Assembly (NCBI GenBank): GCA_016218045.1
Contig: JACRFB010000005.1
Span: forward strand, 1-46,953
DNA length: 46,953 nt
From: Ignavibacteriota bacterium
Lineage (GTDB): Bacteria > Bacteroidota > Ignavibacteria > SZUA-365
Reading direction: 5' to 3'
The position numbers and the translations under genes were made by a program. Positions 27,301-35,338 of this stretch are shown here, in pieces (the stretch's first letter is position 1; every line of letters begins with the position of its first letter). The notes under the pieces were generated by a model. The model searched no databases and was not told the origin of the DNA. It was given only the letters and a program-made list of their open reading frames with translations.

Positions 27301-28098
27301 ATGCCACGCAGACTGACCATCGTGAAAATAGGCGGTTCGGTGCTCGACGAACCCTCGCTGCGCTCTCCTGCCCTCGACGCGTTTGCCGCCGCGAGCGGCA
27401 GGCGTATCCTGGTGCACGGCGGCGGCAAGGCGGCCGACGCGCTCGCCGCGCGGCTCGGTGTGCCGCAAACCAAACACGACGGACGGCGTGTGACCGACGA
27501 ACACACGCTCGAAATCGCGCAGATGGTGTATGCCGGACTCGAGAACACACGCATCACCGCCGAACTGCGGGCGCGCGGCTGTAACGCGCTGGGCATCAAC
27601 GGCGCCGACGCGGGCATTCTGACCGCGCGCCGCCGTCCGTCCGCACCCGTCGACTTCGGCCATGTGGGGGATGTGGACGCGTCGTCGGTGAATGTCGAGG
27701 CGCTCGAGGCGCTGATGCGCGGGGGTCTGCTGCCCGTGTTCAGCGCGGTGACACACGACGGCGCGGGGCACGTGCTCAACACCAACGCCGACGACATCGC
27801 GGGCGCGCTTGCCGCGGCGATGGCGCCCTTCTGCAGCGTGCGTCTCGTCTGTGCCTTCGAACGCGCGGGTGTGCTCGGCGAGCCACGCCACACCGCCAGC
27901 GTGTTGCCCTTCCTGCTCGAGGCCGAGGCCGAGGCGCTCACACGACAGGGACGTATCTCCGAAGGCATGGTACCGAAAGTGCGCGCCGCGTTCAACGCCC
28001 TGCACGCGGGCGCCGTGGGCGCCGGCATCGTCCACGCCGCGCGCCTGGCCGACGCCATGAAGGGCGACGCGCACGGGGGCACCGTTCTTGCTCTCTGA
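27301..28098 (+). CDS. argB: N-acylglutamate kinase
   Basis: A 265-residue amino-acid kinase that phosphorylates the acylglutamate gamma-carboxyl. The phosphate-binding lysine lies in IVKIGGSVLDE, the glycine loop in LVHGGGKAADALAARLG, and the substrate/nucleotide region in NTNADDIAGALA and GMVPKVRAAFNAL. Four bases separate it from the transcarbamylase; its end overlaps the next gene by 11 bases. As an ArgB of the linear pathway it could be the feedback-inhibited step, but no extended N-terminal helix typical of arginine-sensitive forms is visible. Confidence 0.93.
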   Translation: MPRRLTIVKIGGSVLDEPSLRSPALDAFAAASGRRILVHGGGKAADALAARLGVPQTKHDGRRVTDEHTLEIAQMVYAGLENTRITAELRARGCNALGINGADAGILTARRRPSAPVDFGHVGDVDASSVNVEALEALMRGGLLPVFSAVTHDGAGHVLNTNADDIAGALAAAMAPFCSVRLVCAFERAGVLGEPRHTASVLPFLLEAEAEALTRQGRISEGMVPKVRAAFNALHAGAVGAGIVHAARLADAMKGDAHGGTVLAL

Positions 28099-29173
28099 GT
28101 CCCTGCTCGACACCTGGCAGGGCGAGGCCGAAGTTCTGCTCCGCACACTGATCGGCATCCCGTCCTTCAGCGGCGACGAGGATCGCGCCGCGACGGCGGT
28201 GTGCGACTTTCTGGCGGCGCACGGCGCGCCGCCATCGCGTGTGGGCAACAACGTGTGGGCCGCGTCCGAGATGTGGGACGATGCCGCTCCCACACTGCTG
28301 CTCAACGGCCATCTCGACACGGTGCGCCCCAACGGCGCGTACACGCGTGATCCCTTCGACGCCGCCGTCGAACACGGGCGTATCTACGGACTCGGCAGCA
28401 ACGACGCGGGCGGCGCGCTGGTGGCGCTGGCCGCCGCGTTCCTCTGCCTGCGTGGTTCCGAAACCATACAATGGAATCTGCTCTTCAGCGCCACGGGCGA
28501 GGAAGAGAATTCCGGACCCGGCGGCATCGAGGCGCTGCTGCCGCATCTGCCGCGTATCGACGCAGCCATTGTCGGTGAACCGACGTGCATGCAAATGGCG
28601 GTGGCCGAGCGTGGCCTGCTGGTGCTGGACTGCACAGCGCGCGGCCGCGCGGGTCATGCCGCGCGCAACGAAGGGGAGAACGCGCTGTACATCGCCCTCG
28701 ACGACGTCGCGCGCCTGCGCGCGCTTGTCTTCGACCGTCACTCGCCGCTGCTGGGCGACGTGTCGCTCAACGTCACCATGATCGCGGCGGGCACACAGCA
28801 CAACATCATTCCCGCGTCCTGCAGCTTTGTGGTGGACCTGCGCAGCACGGAGTGTTACACACACGAGGAACTGCTCACGCTTCTGCGCGGTGTGCTGCGC
28901 AGCGAGGTGCTGCCGCGCTCGCTGCGCCTGCGCGCGACGGCGCTGCCCGCGGGGCATGTCCTGCTGCGGGCCGGATCCGCCCTCGGCCTCGAATCCTACG
29001 GTTCTCCCACCACGTCGAACAAAGCGCTGGTCCCGTTTCCGGCGCTCAAACTCGGGCCGGGCGAATCGGCCCGTTCACACACGGCCGACGAGTACATCGA
29101 GCGCGCGGAAATACGCGAGGGGATCCGTCTTTACATACAACTGCTGCAACAACTCCGACGGGACACACCATGA
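28088..29173 (+). CDS. argE: M20-family deacylase, ArgE-type
   Basis: A 361-residue zinc aminoacylase expected to remove the acyl group from acylcitrulline (or acylornithine). Metal ligands are visible in LNGHLDTVRP (His and first Asp), GLGSNDAGGALV (bridging Asp), TGEEENSGPGG (catalytic Glu pair) and VGEPT. The likely start is TTG 28088, overlapping argB by 11 bases; no ATG is suitably placed. The GSNDAGG form is that of the Bacteroidota arginine clusters. Its TGA overlaps the argH ATG. If the pathway uses succinyl groups, this enzyme must act on succinylcitrulline, which cannot be judged from sequence. Confidence 0.88.
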   Translation: MLSESLLDTWQGEAEVLLRTLIGIPSFSGDEDRAATAVCDFLAAHGAPPSRVGNNVWAASEMWDDAAPTLLLNGHLDTVRPNGAYTRDPFDAAVEHGRIYGLGSNDAGGALVALAAAFLCLRGSETIQWNLLFSATGEEENSGPGGIEALLPHLPRIDAAIVGEPTCMQMAVAERGLLVLDCTARGRAGHAARNEGENALYIALDDVARLRALVFDRHSPLLGDVSLNVTMIAAGTQHNIIPASCSFVVDLRSTECYTHEELLTLLRGVLRSEVLPRSLRLRATALPAGHVLLRAGSALGLESYGSPTTSNKALVPFPALKLGPGESARSHTADEYIERAEIREGIRLYIQLLQQLRRDTP

Positions 29174-30534
29174 CGATACAACTCTGGAACAAGACGCAGG
29201 GCGATCCCGACCGCGAGTTTGTGCACCAATTCACCGCGGGCCGCGACAGCCGCCTCGATCTGCGCCTCGCGCCCTTCGACGTGCTGGGCAGCATCGCGCA
29301 TGTGATGATGCTCGAGTCGGTGGGTCTGCTCGACACGCAGGACGCCCGCGCGCTGCGCGCGGCGCTGCGTGTGTTGTATCACCGCATCGCGGCCGGCGAA
29401 TTTGTCATCGAGCAGGGCGTCGAGGACGTACATTCCCAGATCGAACTGGAACTGACGCGGCAGTTGGGCGACGCCGGGCGGCGTGTGCACACCGGCCGCT
29501 CGCGCAACGACCAGGTGCTGCTCGATCTGAAATTGTATCTGCGCGAAGCGCTGCGGCTGCTCGTGCTCGAGCTTCACGGCTTTGCGGGCGAATTGCTCGC
29601 GCTCAGCGACACCTATCGCGACGTGGCCCTGCCGGGCTACACACATCTGCAGGCGGCCATGCCCTCGTCGTTCGGGCTCTGGTTCGCCGCCTACGCCGAG
29701 TGTCTTGCCGAGGACGTCACACGTATGCACGGCGCCTACGCGCTGGCGGATCGCAATCCGCTGGGCTCGGCCGCGGGTTATGGCTCGTCGTTCCCGCTCG
29801 ACCGCGAGATGACCACGCGCCTGCTCTGTTTCGGCGGCATGCACGTCAACGCCGTGGCCGCGCAGATGGGCCGCGGCCGCACCGAGCGCGCCGTGGCCGA
29901 GGCGCTGGCGGCGCCGGCCTCGACGCTTGCGCGCCTCGCGATGGACGCGGTGCTGTTCATGAGCCAGAACTTCGGCTTCATCTCCTTCCCCGGCGAGTGG
30001 ACGACGGGATCGAGCATCATGCCGCACAAAAAAAATCCCGACGTGCTCGAACTCGTACGCGCGCGCTGCAACCGCCTGCAGGCGCTGCCGAACACCGTCG
30101 CGCTCACGGTCGCGAATCTGCCCTCGGGCTACCATCGCGACATGCAGGAACTCAAGGAGATTCTGCTCCCGGCGGTGGACGAGCTTGCGGCGTGCCTTCA
30201 GGCGCTGCGCCGTATGTTCCGCGTGGTGCATGTGCGGCGCGACATACTCGACGACCGGCGCTACGCGGGCCTGTTCAGCGTCGAAGCGGTCGATACGCTG
30301 GTGCGGAAGGGTGTGCCGTTCCGCGAGGCGTATCACGAGGTGGCGCAGCAGTTGGCCGAAGGCACACTCGACGAATCCGCGCGCCGCGTGCACACACACA
30401 CGGGCAGCGCCGGCAATCTGCGCAACGATCTCATCACCCGCGCGCTCGACGAAGCCGTCGCCGCCTATCGCTTCGAACGGCTCGAGGGTCTCGCCGCCCT
30501 CATCGCGCCGAGACGCGAGGGGACGAAGGACTGA
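29170..30534 (+). CDS. argH: argininosuccinate lyase
   Basis: A 454-residue enzyme that splits argininosuccinate to arginine and fumarate, the last pathway step. The superfamily signature GSSIMPHKKNPD (from residue 280) carries the catalytic serine loop; VHTGRSRNDQVLLDLKLYLRE and the TAMPSSFGLWF-like segment LQAAMPSSFGLW are further conserved blocks. The frame is open far upstream, but ATG 29170, overlapping the argE stop, fits the family N-terminus (MTIQLWNKTQGD). The gene ends the operon and faces a convergent gene 15 bases away; no clear terminator is seen. Confidence 0.95.
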   Translation: MTIQLWNKTQGDPDREFVHQFTAGRDSRLDLRLAPFDVLGSIAHVMMLESVGLLDTQDARALRAALRVLYHRIAAGEFVIEQGVEDVHSQIELELTRQLGDAGRRVHTGRSRNDQVLLDLKLYLREALRLLVLELHGFAGELLALSDTYRDVALPGYTHLQAAMPSSFGLWFAAYAECLAEDVTRMHGAYALADRNPLGSAAGYGSSFPLDREMTTRLLCFGGMHVNAVAAQMGRGRTERAVAEALAAPASTLARLAMDAVLFMSQNFGFISFPGEWTTGSSIMPHKKNPDVLELVRARCNRLQALPNTVALTVANLPSGYHRDMQELKEILLPAVDELAACLQALRRMFRVVHVRRDILDDRRYAGLFSVEAVDTLVRKGVPFREAYHEVAQQLAEGTLDESARRVHTHTGSAGNLRNDLITRALDEAVAAYRFERLEGLAALIAPRREGTKD

Positions 30535-30549
30535 GCCGTACGCCACCGA

Positions 30550-30735
30550 TCAGAACACCCACTCGGCCGCTCCCCAGAAGATGAGCAGCCACACGATACC
30601 CTTGGCGGTGAAAAATATCAGACCCGCCCATCCGAATCTCCGCAGCCAGCGCGGCATTTTTGCGAGCACGCCGTCCGGCACGTCGCTTCCCGCGGAGTCG
30701 TGCTGTTCCGTGCTCTGTACGTCCGGTGTTTTCAC
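30550..30735 (-). CDS. small single-helix membrane protein
   Basis: A 61-residue protein starting at a GTG. A polar N-terminus is followed by basic residues and one membrane helix (GWAGLIFFTAKGIVWLLIFW), a pattern common among short uncharacterised Bacteroidota membrane proteins. It lies 30 bases after the ferritin-like gene and is the last gene of that minus-strand operon. No function known. Confidence 0.6.
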   Translation of the reverse strand: MKTPDVQSTEQHDSAGSDVPDGVLAKMPRWLRRFGWAGLIFFTAKGIVWLLIFWGAAEWVF

Positions 30736-30765
30736 GTGTGTGCCAGTCGGTGGGGCGGGCGGTTT

Positions 30766-31215
30766 TTAGCGCTCGTATTCCTTGAGGTAGCCGAGGAACT
30801 CGCGGCGGTGTTCCTCCTCGTCGCCGAGCACGGTGATGGCCATGTCCTGCGTCACGTAGTCGATGCCGTCGCAGAGTTTGATGATTTTGTTGTACTGGGC
30901 GATGGCGCCTTCCTCGGCCTCGATCACACCCTTGATGACGGCCACGACGTCGGTCGAATCGTCCGCGGGCTGCAGCGACCGCTGTCCGCGCGGCAGCGCC
31001 AGCGAGCCGGGCACGCTGCCGCCTATCGTTTTGATACGCGCGGCGAGCGTCTGTGCATGCAGCAGTTCGGTGGGGATGTCGGCGCCCAGCGCCTTTTTAA
31101 TCACGTCGGATCGTACGCCGTCGAGGTTCACCGAGGCGGCGATGTAGTTCTGAATTGTTTCGAGTTCCATTGCATATGCGGTGATCAGTTCTGCAATGAT
31201 GGTGTCGCGGCTCAT
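30766..31215 (-). CDS. ferritin-like diiron protein
   Basis: A 149-residue four-helix protein. AGGA 6 bases before ATG marks the start; the open frame further upstream is noise. Helix 1 gives E residues in AYAMELETIQNYI, helix 2 ELLHAQTLAARI (Glu/His), helix 3 VIEAEEGAIAQYNKI and helix 4 LGDEEEHRREF (Glu-x-x-His type), the ligand set of bacterioferritin/ferritin-like diiron proteins. Probable iron storage or oxidative protection in the cytosol. It follows the B12-binding gene in one operon. Confidence 0.85.
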   Translation of the reverse strand: MSRDTIIAELITAYAMELETIQNYIAASVNLDGVRSDVIKKALGADIPTELLHAQTLAARIKTIGGSVPGSLALPRGQRSLQPADDSTDVVAVIKGVIEAEEGAIAQYNKIIKLCDGIDYVTQDMAITVLGDEEEHRREFLGYLKEYER

Positions 31216-31246
31216 GAAAATCCTCGTGTGTCTGTGTGATTCGGTG

Positions 31247-31888
31247 TTATACTGCTGCGAGCGTGTTGGCGGTTTCGACGGCCGACACGGGGCAGTCGGC
31301 AAAGGCGTCCACATGCGGTTTCAGCACGGTGCGCAGCGCGGGTTCGTGAATGCCGCCCACCATGACACGCATGGCGGGCGCCGCGGCGCGCAGTTCGGCG
31401 ATGAGGCGTATGGCGGCGTCCATGCGCGGCACGGTCTTGACCACAAGGCACGCGAGCCCCGGCTGCAGGCGCGCGGCGAGATCGACGATGTCGGCACGCG
31501 GCACGGATGCGCCGAAGAAACGGGTCTGCCAGCCGTCCTCTTCCAGCAGATTCGCCAGCGCGAGCGCGGGTATGTCGTGCTGCTCGTCGGGCACGCAGCC
31601 CACGATGGCCGTGCCCTTCGCGGTGACGGACGTCTCGATCTGCGAGGCCTTGTAGGCGATGATCTGCCGCACGATTTCGCTGGCGATGTGTTCGTCGGCG
31701 ATGCCGATCTGATTTCGTTCCCAAAGCCGACCGAGTTCCGACAGGGCGGGGAAGAGCACGTTGTTGTACAGGGTGCCGCTGCTCATGTTCTCGCGCTCCC
31801 AGTCGCGGACCAGGGAAAAACATCCGGCGCGGTTGCCCGCGCGCAGGGCTTCGAGCAGCAGCACCGAACGGGTGTCCATTGATGTCAT
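31247..31888 (-). CDS. stand-alone cobalamin-binding protein with CarH-type motif
   Basis: A 213-residue protein with GGAGG before its ATG. Residues 5-82 are the four-helix cap (B12-binding_2) and 93-205 the Rossmann-like B12 domain. The cap has W56 followed after nine residues by E66-H67, the Wx9EH motif of CarH/LitR light sensors that shield adenosylcobalamin. The lower ligand is His104 in DEQHDIP (CarH: ExHxxG; here Pro replaces Gly). GASVP and VGGIHEPAL complete the domain. No DNA-binding domain is attached. It overlaps its helical partner by ATGA. A corrinoid protein for methyl transfer is the alternative, but no methyltransferase is near. Confidence 0.85.
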   Translation of the reverse strand: MTSMDTRSVLLLEALRAGNRAGCFSLVRDWERENMSSGTLYNNVLFPALSELGRLWERNQIGIADEHIASEIVRQIIAYKASQIETSVTAKGTAIVGCVPDEQHDIPALALANLLEEDGWQTRFFGASVPRADIVDLAARLQPGLACLVVKTVPRMDAAIRLIAELRAAAPAMRVMVGGIHEPALRTVLKPHVDAFADCPVSAVETANTLAAV

Positions 31889-32313
31889 GCGGCGACCTCC
31901 TGCGACGCGCTGCGTACGTGCGCGCGAAGCTCGTGGAAAAAAGTGGACATCTGATCGGCGGCCGCGGCGGGCAGGAAGGCCACCGAGGCCATCTGCAGGG
32001 CCTGCAGCAGGCGCGGAAGAAATTCGACGGGGAAGCTGCGGCTGCCGAGATAGACGCGCAGCCAGTCGAGATACTCGGTGAGCGCGGCGGGCAGCCCGTA
32101 TTTGACACACACGTACACGTTCTCGGCGAGGATACGCGCCGATTCGTGCGCGATGCGCGCCTCGGTTTCGCCCCCGAGGTGTTCACGCAGCGTTGTGTCG
32201 TTGCGCAGCCGCTCGTGGACGGCCGAAAGGATCGACAGGCGTTCACTGTGGAAGGCCTCGATGGTGTCGGGGGCGATGTCGCCGATGCTGCGTGTGGTGT
32301 CGGGAAGTGTCAT
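31885..32313 (-). CDS. helical partner of the B12-binding protein
   Basis: A 142-residue all-helical soluble protein, first in the operon, with only a weak binding site before ATG 32313. Its body (AFHSERLSILSAVHERLR, ARILAENVYVCVKYGLP, EYLDWLRVYLGSRSFPVEFL, LLQALQMASVAFLP) resembles in style the helical sensor or RsbR-N-like input domains, but I cannot name a family. Four-base overlap with the B12 gene indicates coupled synthesis and probably a complex. It may be the output or input partner of the cobalamin protein. Confidence 0.65.
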   Translation of the reverse strand: MTLPDTTRSIGDIAPDTIEAFHSERLSILSAVHERLRNDTTLREHLGGETEARIAHESARILAENVYVCVKYGLPAALTEYLDWLRVYLGSRSFPVEFLPRLLQALQMASVAFLPAAAADQMSTFFHELRAHVRSASQEVAA

Positions 32314-32440
32314 GGGTCGATCCGTATGCGGTGAAACGGGCGCGGCTCCGTCTTCCCACAGAACATTCCCCGGCGCCGATAAGTTTCTGCCATTCGACTG
32401 TGAGACGCCCCATTGCGGCGGAATATTCGGGCATTGCCGG

Positions 32441-32448
32441 TATATTTG
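32441..32448 (+). promoter_or_regulatory. possible -7 element for the citrate lyase genes
   Basis: TATATTTG matches the Bacteroidota -7 consensus TAnnTTTG fully and stands 73 bases before the citDE ATG, in the 208-base gap between divergent operons. No TTTG is found at the expected -33 distance, so the call is weak. Confidence 0.3.
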
Positions 32449-32521
32449 ATGATCGACATGCCGCCGTTGCGGTCTGCCGCCCGTTTCCCGGAACCTCCCA
32501 CCACTGTTGAACGACGTACCT

Positions 32522-33745
32522 ATGATTTCTTCCGCCAATGCCGGCCGCCGGGGCAAGGATGTCCGCTCCGACTGCTGGGTCGAAATAACACTCCGCGACA
32601 GCGGCGGACTGCACCTGTCGCTGAAAAGCAAGGTCGACGTGCTCTACGGGCGCAGCATCCGCGCGCTTGTGCACGACGTGCTCCAATTTTACGGCATCAC
32701 CGACGCCGAGGTGCAGGTGGACGACAGCGGCGCGCTGCCGTACACACTTGCGGCGCGTGTCGAGGCCGCCGTGCGGCGCCTGCGGCCCGACGAGCAGCGG
32801 TCGTATCTATTGCCTTTCGAGGAGGGCATCACCGCGCCGAGCGCGCGCGACCGCTTCCGCCGCTCGCGTCTCTACCTCCCCGGCAACGATCCCAAACTTG
32901 CGGTGAACGCCGCCATACATCAGCCCGACGGCATCATCCTCGATCTCGAGGACTCCGTCGCGCCCGATCAGAAGGACGCCGCGCGGCTCCTCGTGCGCAA
33001 CACGCTGCGCGCGGTGGATTTTGGCGGCGCCGAACGTATGGTGCGTATCAATCAACTGCCCGCGGGCTACGCGGATCTCGAGGCCGTCATTCCCCAACTG
33101 CCGGATCTTATCCTCATCCCAAAATGTGAATCGGTCGAGGACGTGTGTGACGTGGACGCCGCGATCGACCGTATACAGCGCGAACACGGCCTCACCGCGA
33201 CGGTGTATCTCATGCCCATCATCGAAAGCGCGCGCGGCGCGTTACACGCCCTCGACATCGCGGGCGCGTCGCCGTCGGTGGTGGCGCTCGCCATCGGACT
33301 CGAGGACTACACCGCCGACATCGGCGCGGAACGCACACTCGAAGGAAACGAATCGTTGTGGATGCGCGGCATGGTGGTGAACGCGGCGCGCGCCGCGGGA
33401 GTGCAGCCCATCGACACCGTGTTTTCGGATGTTGGCGACATGGACGGCCTGCGCGCCAGCGCGCGCGAGGCGCGCTCGCTGGGCTTCGATGGCAAGGGGT
33501 GTATCCATCCGCGGCAGATCGCCGTGGTGCACGAGGCCTTTCTGCCCGAGACGAAGGAACTCGAGAAGGCAAAAAAAATCGTATCGGCCTTTGAAGATGC
33601 GGAGCGGCGCGGCCTCGGCGTTGTGGCGCTCGGTTCAAAAATGATAGATCCGCCCGTCGTGAAACGCGCGCTGCGCACCATCGACATCGCCGTGAAGGCG
33701 GGTGTGTTGTCCGCCGCCTGGCGGGAGGAGGGTGGCAATGTCTGA
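32522..33745 (+). CDS. citrate lyase gamma-beta fusion (CitD-CitE)
   Basis: A 407-residue protein joining two subunits that are normally separate. Residues 1-90 are a citrate lyase acyl-carrier (CitD): RSDCWVEITLRDSGGLHLSL aligns with SSDVMVRI of CitD, placing Ser16 at the prosthetic-group serine, followed by VLQFYGITDAEVQVDDSGAL. Residues 115-400 are CitE of the HpcH/HpaI fold: RSRLYLPGNDPKLAVNAA, GIILDLEDSVAPDQK, LIPKCES, PIIESARGA and KGCIHPRQI. CitE splits citryl-thioester into oxaloacetate and acetyl-thioester. ATG 32522 is preferred to TTG 32507. Overlaps citF by 8 bases. Confidence 0.85.
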   Translation: MISSANAGRRGKDVRSDCWVEITLRDSGGLHLSLKSKVDVLYGRSIRALVHDVLQFYGITDAEVQVDDSGALPYTLAARVEAAVRRLRPDEQRSYLLPFEEGITAPSARDRFRRSRLYLPGNDPKLAVNAAIHQPDGIILDLEDSVAPDQKDAARLLVRNTLRAVDFGGAERMVRINQLPAGYADLEAVIPQLPDLILIPKCESVEDVCDVDAAIDRIQREHGLTATVYLMPIIESARGALHALDIAGASPSVVALAIGLEDYTADIGAERTLEGNESLWMRGMVVNAARAAGVQPIDTVFSDVGDMDGLRASAREARSLGFDGKGCIHPRQIAVVHEAFLPETKELEKAKKIVSAFEDAERRGLGVVALGSKMIDPPVVKRALRTIDIAVKAGVLSAAWREEGGNV

Positions 33746-35300
33746 ACTCGTGCGTAACGCAGCCGGTCGCGACGTCGTGACCACCATCAACGGCGCCCCC
33801 GCCGCGCCCTACGCCGGTGTCGGGAAATTCGTGCCGACAGGACGCAAGGCCGCGCCGCCCGTGGCGCGCTGCGCCGACTATCCCGCCGACGGCAACAAAC
33901 TCGTGGCCGATCTCGCGACCGCGCTCCGTGCAGCCGGACTCCGCGACGGCATGACCATCTCCACACACCACCATTTCCGCGACGGCGACCTTGTCGCGAA
34001 CCGCATCTTCGACGCCGCGGCGCAGCTCGGCGTGAAGGACCTGCGCTGGTTCCCCTCGGCCGCCTTCCCCTGCCACGCGCCGCTGATCGCGCACCTCGAG
34101 TCGGGTGTGATACACCACATCGAGGGATCGATGAACGGTCCGCTCGGCGACTACGCCTCCGAGGGACGCATGCGCGGCATGGGTGTACTGCGGTCACACG
34201 GCGGCCGCTATCAGGCCGTGCAGGACGGCGAGGTGCACATCGACATCGCCGTCATCGCGGCGCCCACCTCCGACCCCTTCGGCAACTGCAACGGCGTGAA
34301 CGGACCCTCGGCCTGCGGCGGACTGGGCTTCGCCCTGGCCGATTCGCAGTACGCCGACAAAGTGATCGTGGTAACGGACAACCTTGTCCCTTTTCCCTGC
34401 GTGCCGTGGCAGATACAGGGCAATCACGTGGACTTTGTGGTGGTGACCGACAAAATCGGCGAACCCTCGAAAATCGTGTCGGGCACGACCAACATCACAC
34501 GCAGTCCCGACCGCCTCTACATCGCCGAGCTGACCGCCCGTTTTGTGCGCGCGGCGGGCATCCTGCGCGACGGCTTCTCGTTCCAGGCGGGCGCGGGCGG
34601 CACCGCCCTCGCCTTTGCGATCTTCCTCAAGGAGATGATGATCGCGCAGGGCATTCGCGCCCGTTTTGTGCGCGGCGGCAGCACGAAGTATCTCGTGGAA
34701 ATGCTCGAGGAAGGACTCACCGACTACATCCTCGACGGCCAGACCTTCGACCTCGACGGTGTGCGGTCCATGCGCGACAATCCCCGGCACGTACACACGA
34801 ATCCCTTCGTCAGTTACAATTATCACGGCAAGGGCAATGTGGCGTCGATGATCGACGTCGTGGTGCTCGGCGCCACCGAGGTGGATCTCAACTTCAACGC
34901 CAACGTCGTCTCGCACAGCGACGGACGTCTGTTGCACGGCATCGGCGGTTGGCAGAACTGCCTCTTCTCGAAATGCACCATACTGCCCATCCCCAGTTTC
35001 CGCGACCGCATCCCGGTGATTGTGGATGAAGTGACCACGCTGTGTGGTCCGGGCGAATTGATCGACGTCATCGTCACCGAGCGCGGCATCGCCATCAATC
35101 CGCTGCGCCAGGATCTGATCGACGCAACCAAAAACAGCGGGCTGCCCATCAAGAGCATCGGGCAGTTGCAGCACGAAATCGAGCGCCTGTGCGGCGGCAA
35201 ACCCGACAGGCCCGTCTTCACCGATCTGCCCATCGCGGCGGTGAAGTGGGTCGACGGCACCGTCATCGACATCGTCCGACAGCTTGCGCCGCGCGGCTGA
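33738..35300 (+). CDS. citF: citrate lyase alpha subunit
   Basis: A 520-residue citrate:acetyl-ACP transferase subunit of usual length. Marks are TISTHHHFRDGDLVANRI, HIEGSMNGPLGDY, the SFQAGAGGTALAFAIF glycine-rich CoA-transferase region, VRGGSTKYLVEMLEEG and VTERGIAINPLRQDL. ATG 33738 overlaps the citDE end, so the two are made together. The ligase citC and prosthetic-group genes citG and citX are not in the window. The enzyme would cleave citrate to acetate and oxaloacetate, in citrate fermentation or as the citrate-splitting step of another route. Confidence 0.93.
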   Translation: MSELVRNAAGRDVVTTINGAPAAPYAGVGKFVPTGRKAAPPVARCADYPADGNKLVADLATALRAAGLRDGMTISTHHHFRDGDLVANRIFDAAAQLGVKDLRWFPSAAFPCHAPLIAHLESGVIHHIEGSMNGPLGDYASEGRMRGMGVLRSHGGRYQAVQDGEVHIDIAVIAAPTSDPFGNCNGVNGPSACGGLGFALADSQYADKVIVVTDNLVPFPCVPWQIQGNHVDFVVVTDKIGEPSKIVSGTTNITRSPDRLYIAELTARFVRAAGILRDGFSFQAGAGGTALAFAIFLKEMMIAQGIRARFVRGGSTKYLVEMLEEGLTDYILDGQTFDLDGVRSMRDNPRHVHTNPFVSYNYHGKGNVASMIDVVVLGATEVDLNFNANVVSHSDGRLLHGIGGWQNCLFSKCTILPIPSFRDRIPVIVDEVTTLCGPGELIDVIVTERGIAINPLRQDLIDATKNSGLPIKSIGQLQHEIERLCGGKPDRPVFTDLPIAAVKWVDGTVIDIVRQLAPRG

Positions 35301-35338
35301 GACCGAGAGAATCAGAAAAGACCAGTGAAGGAGCTGTT

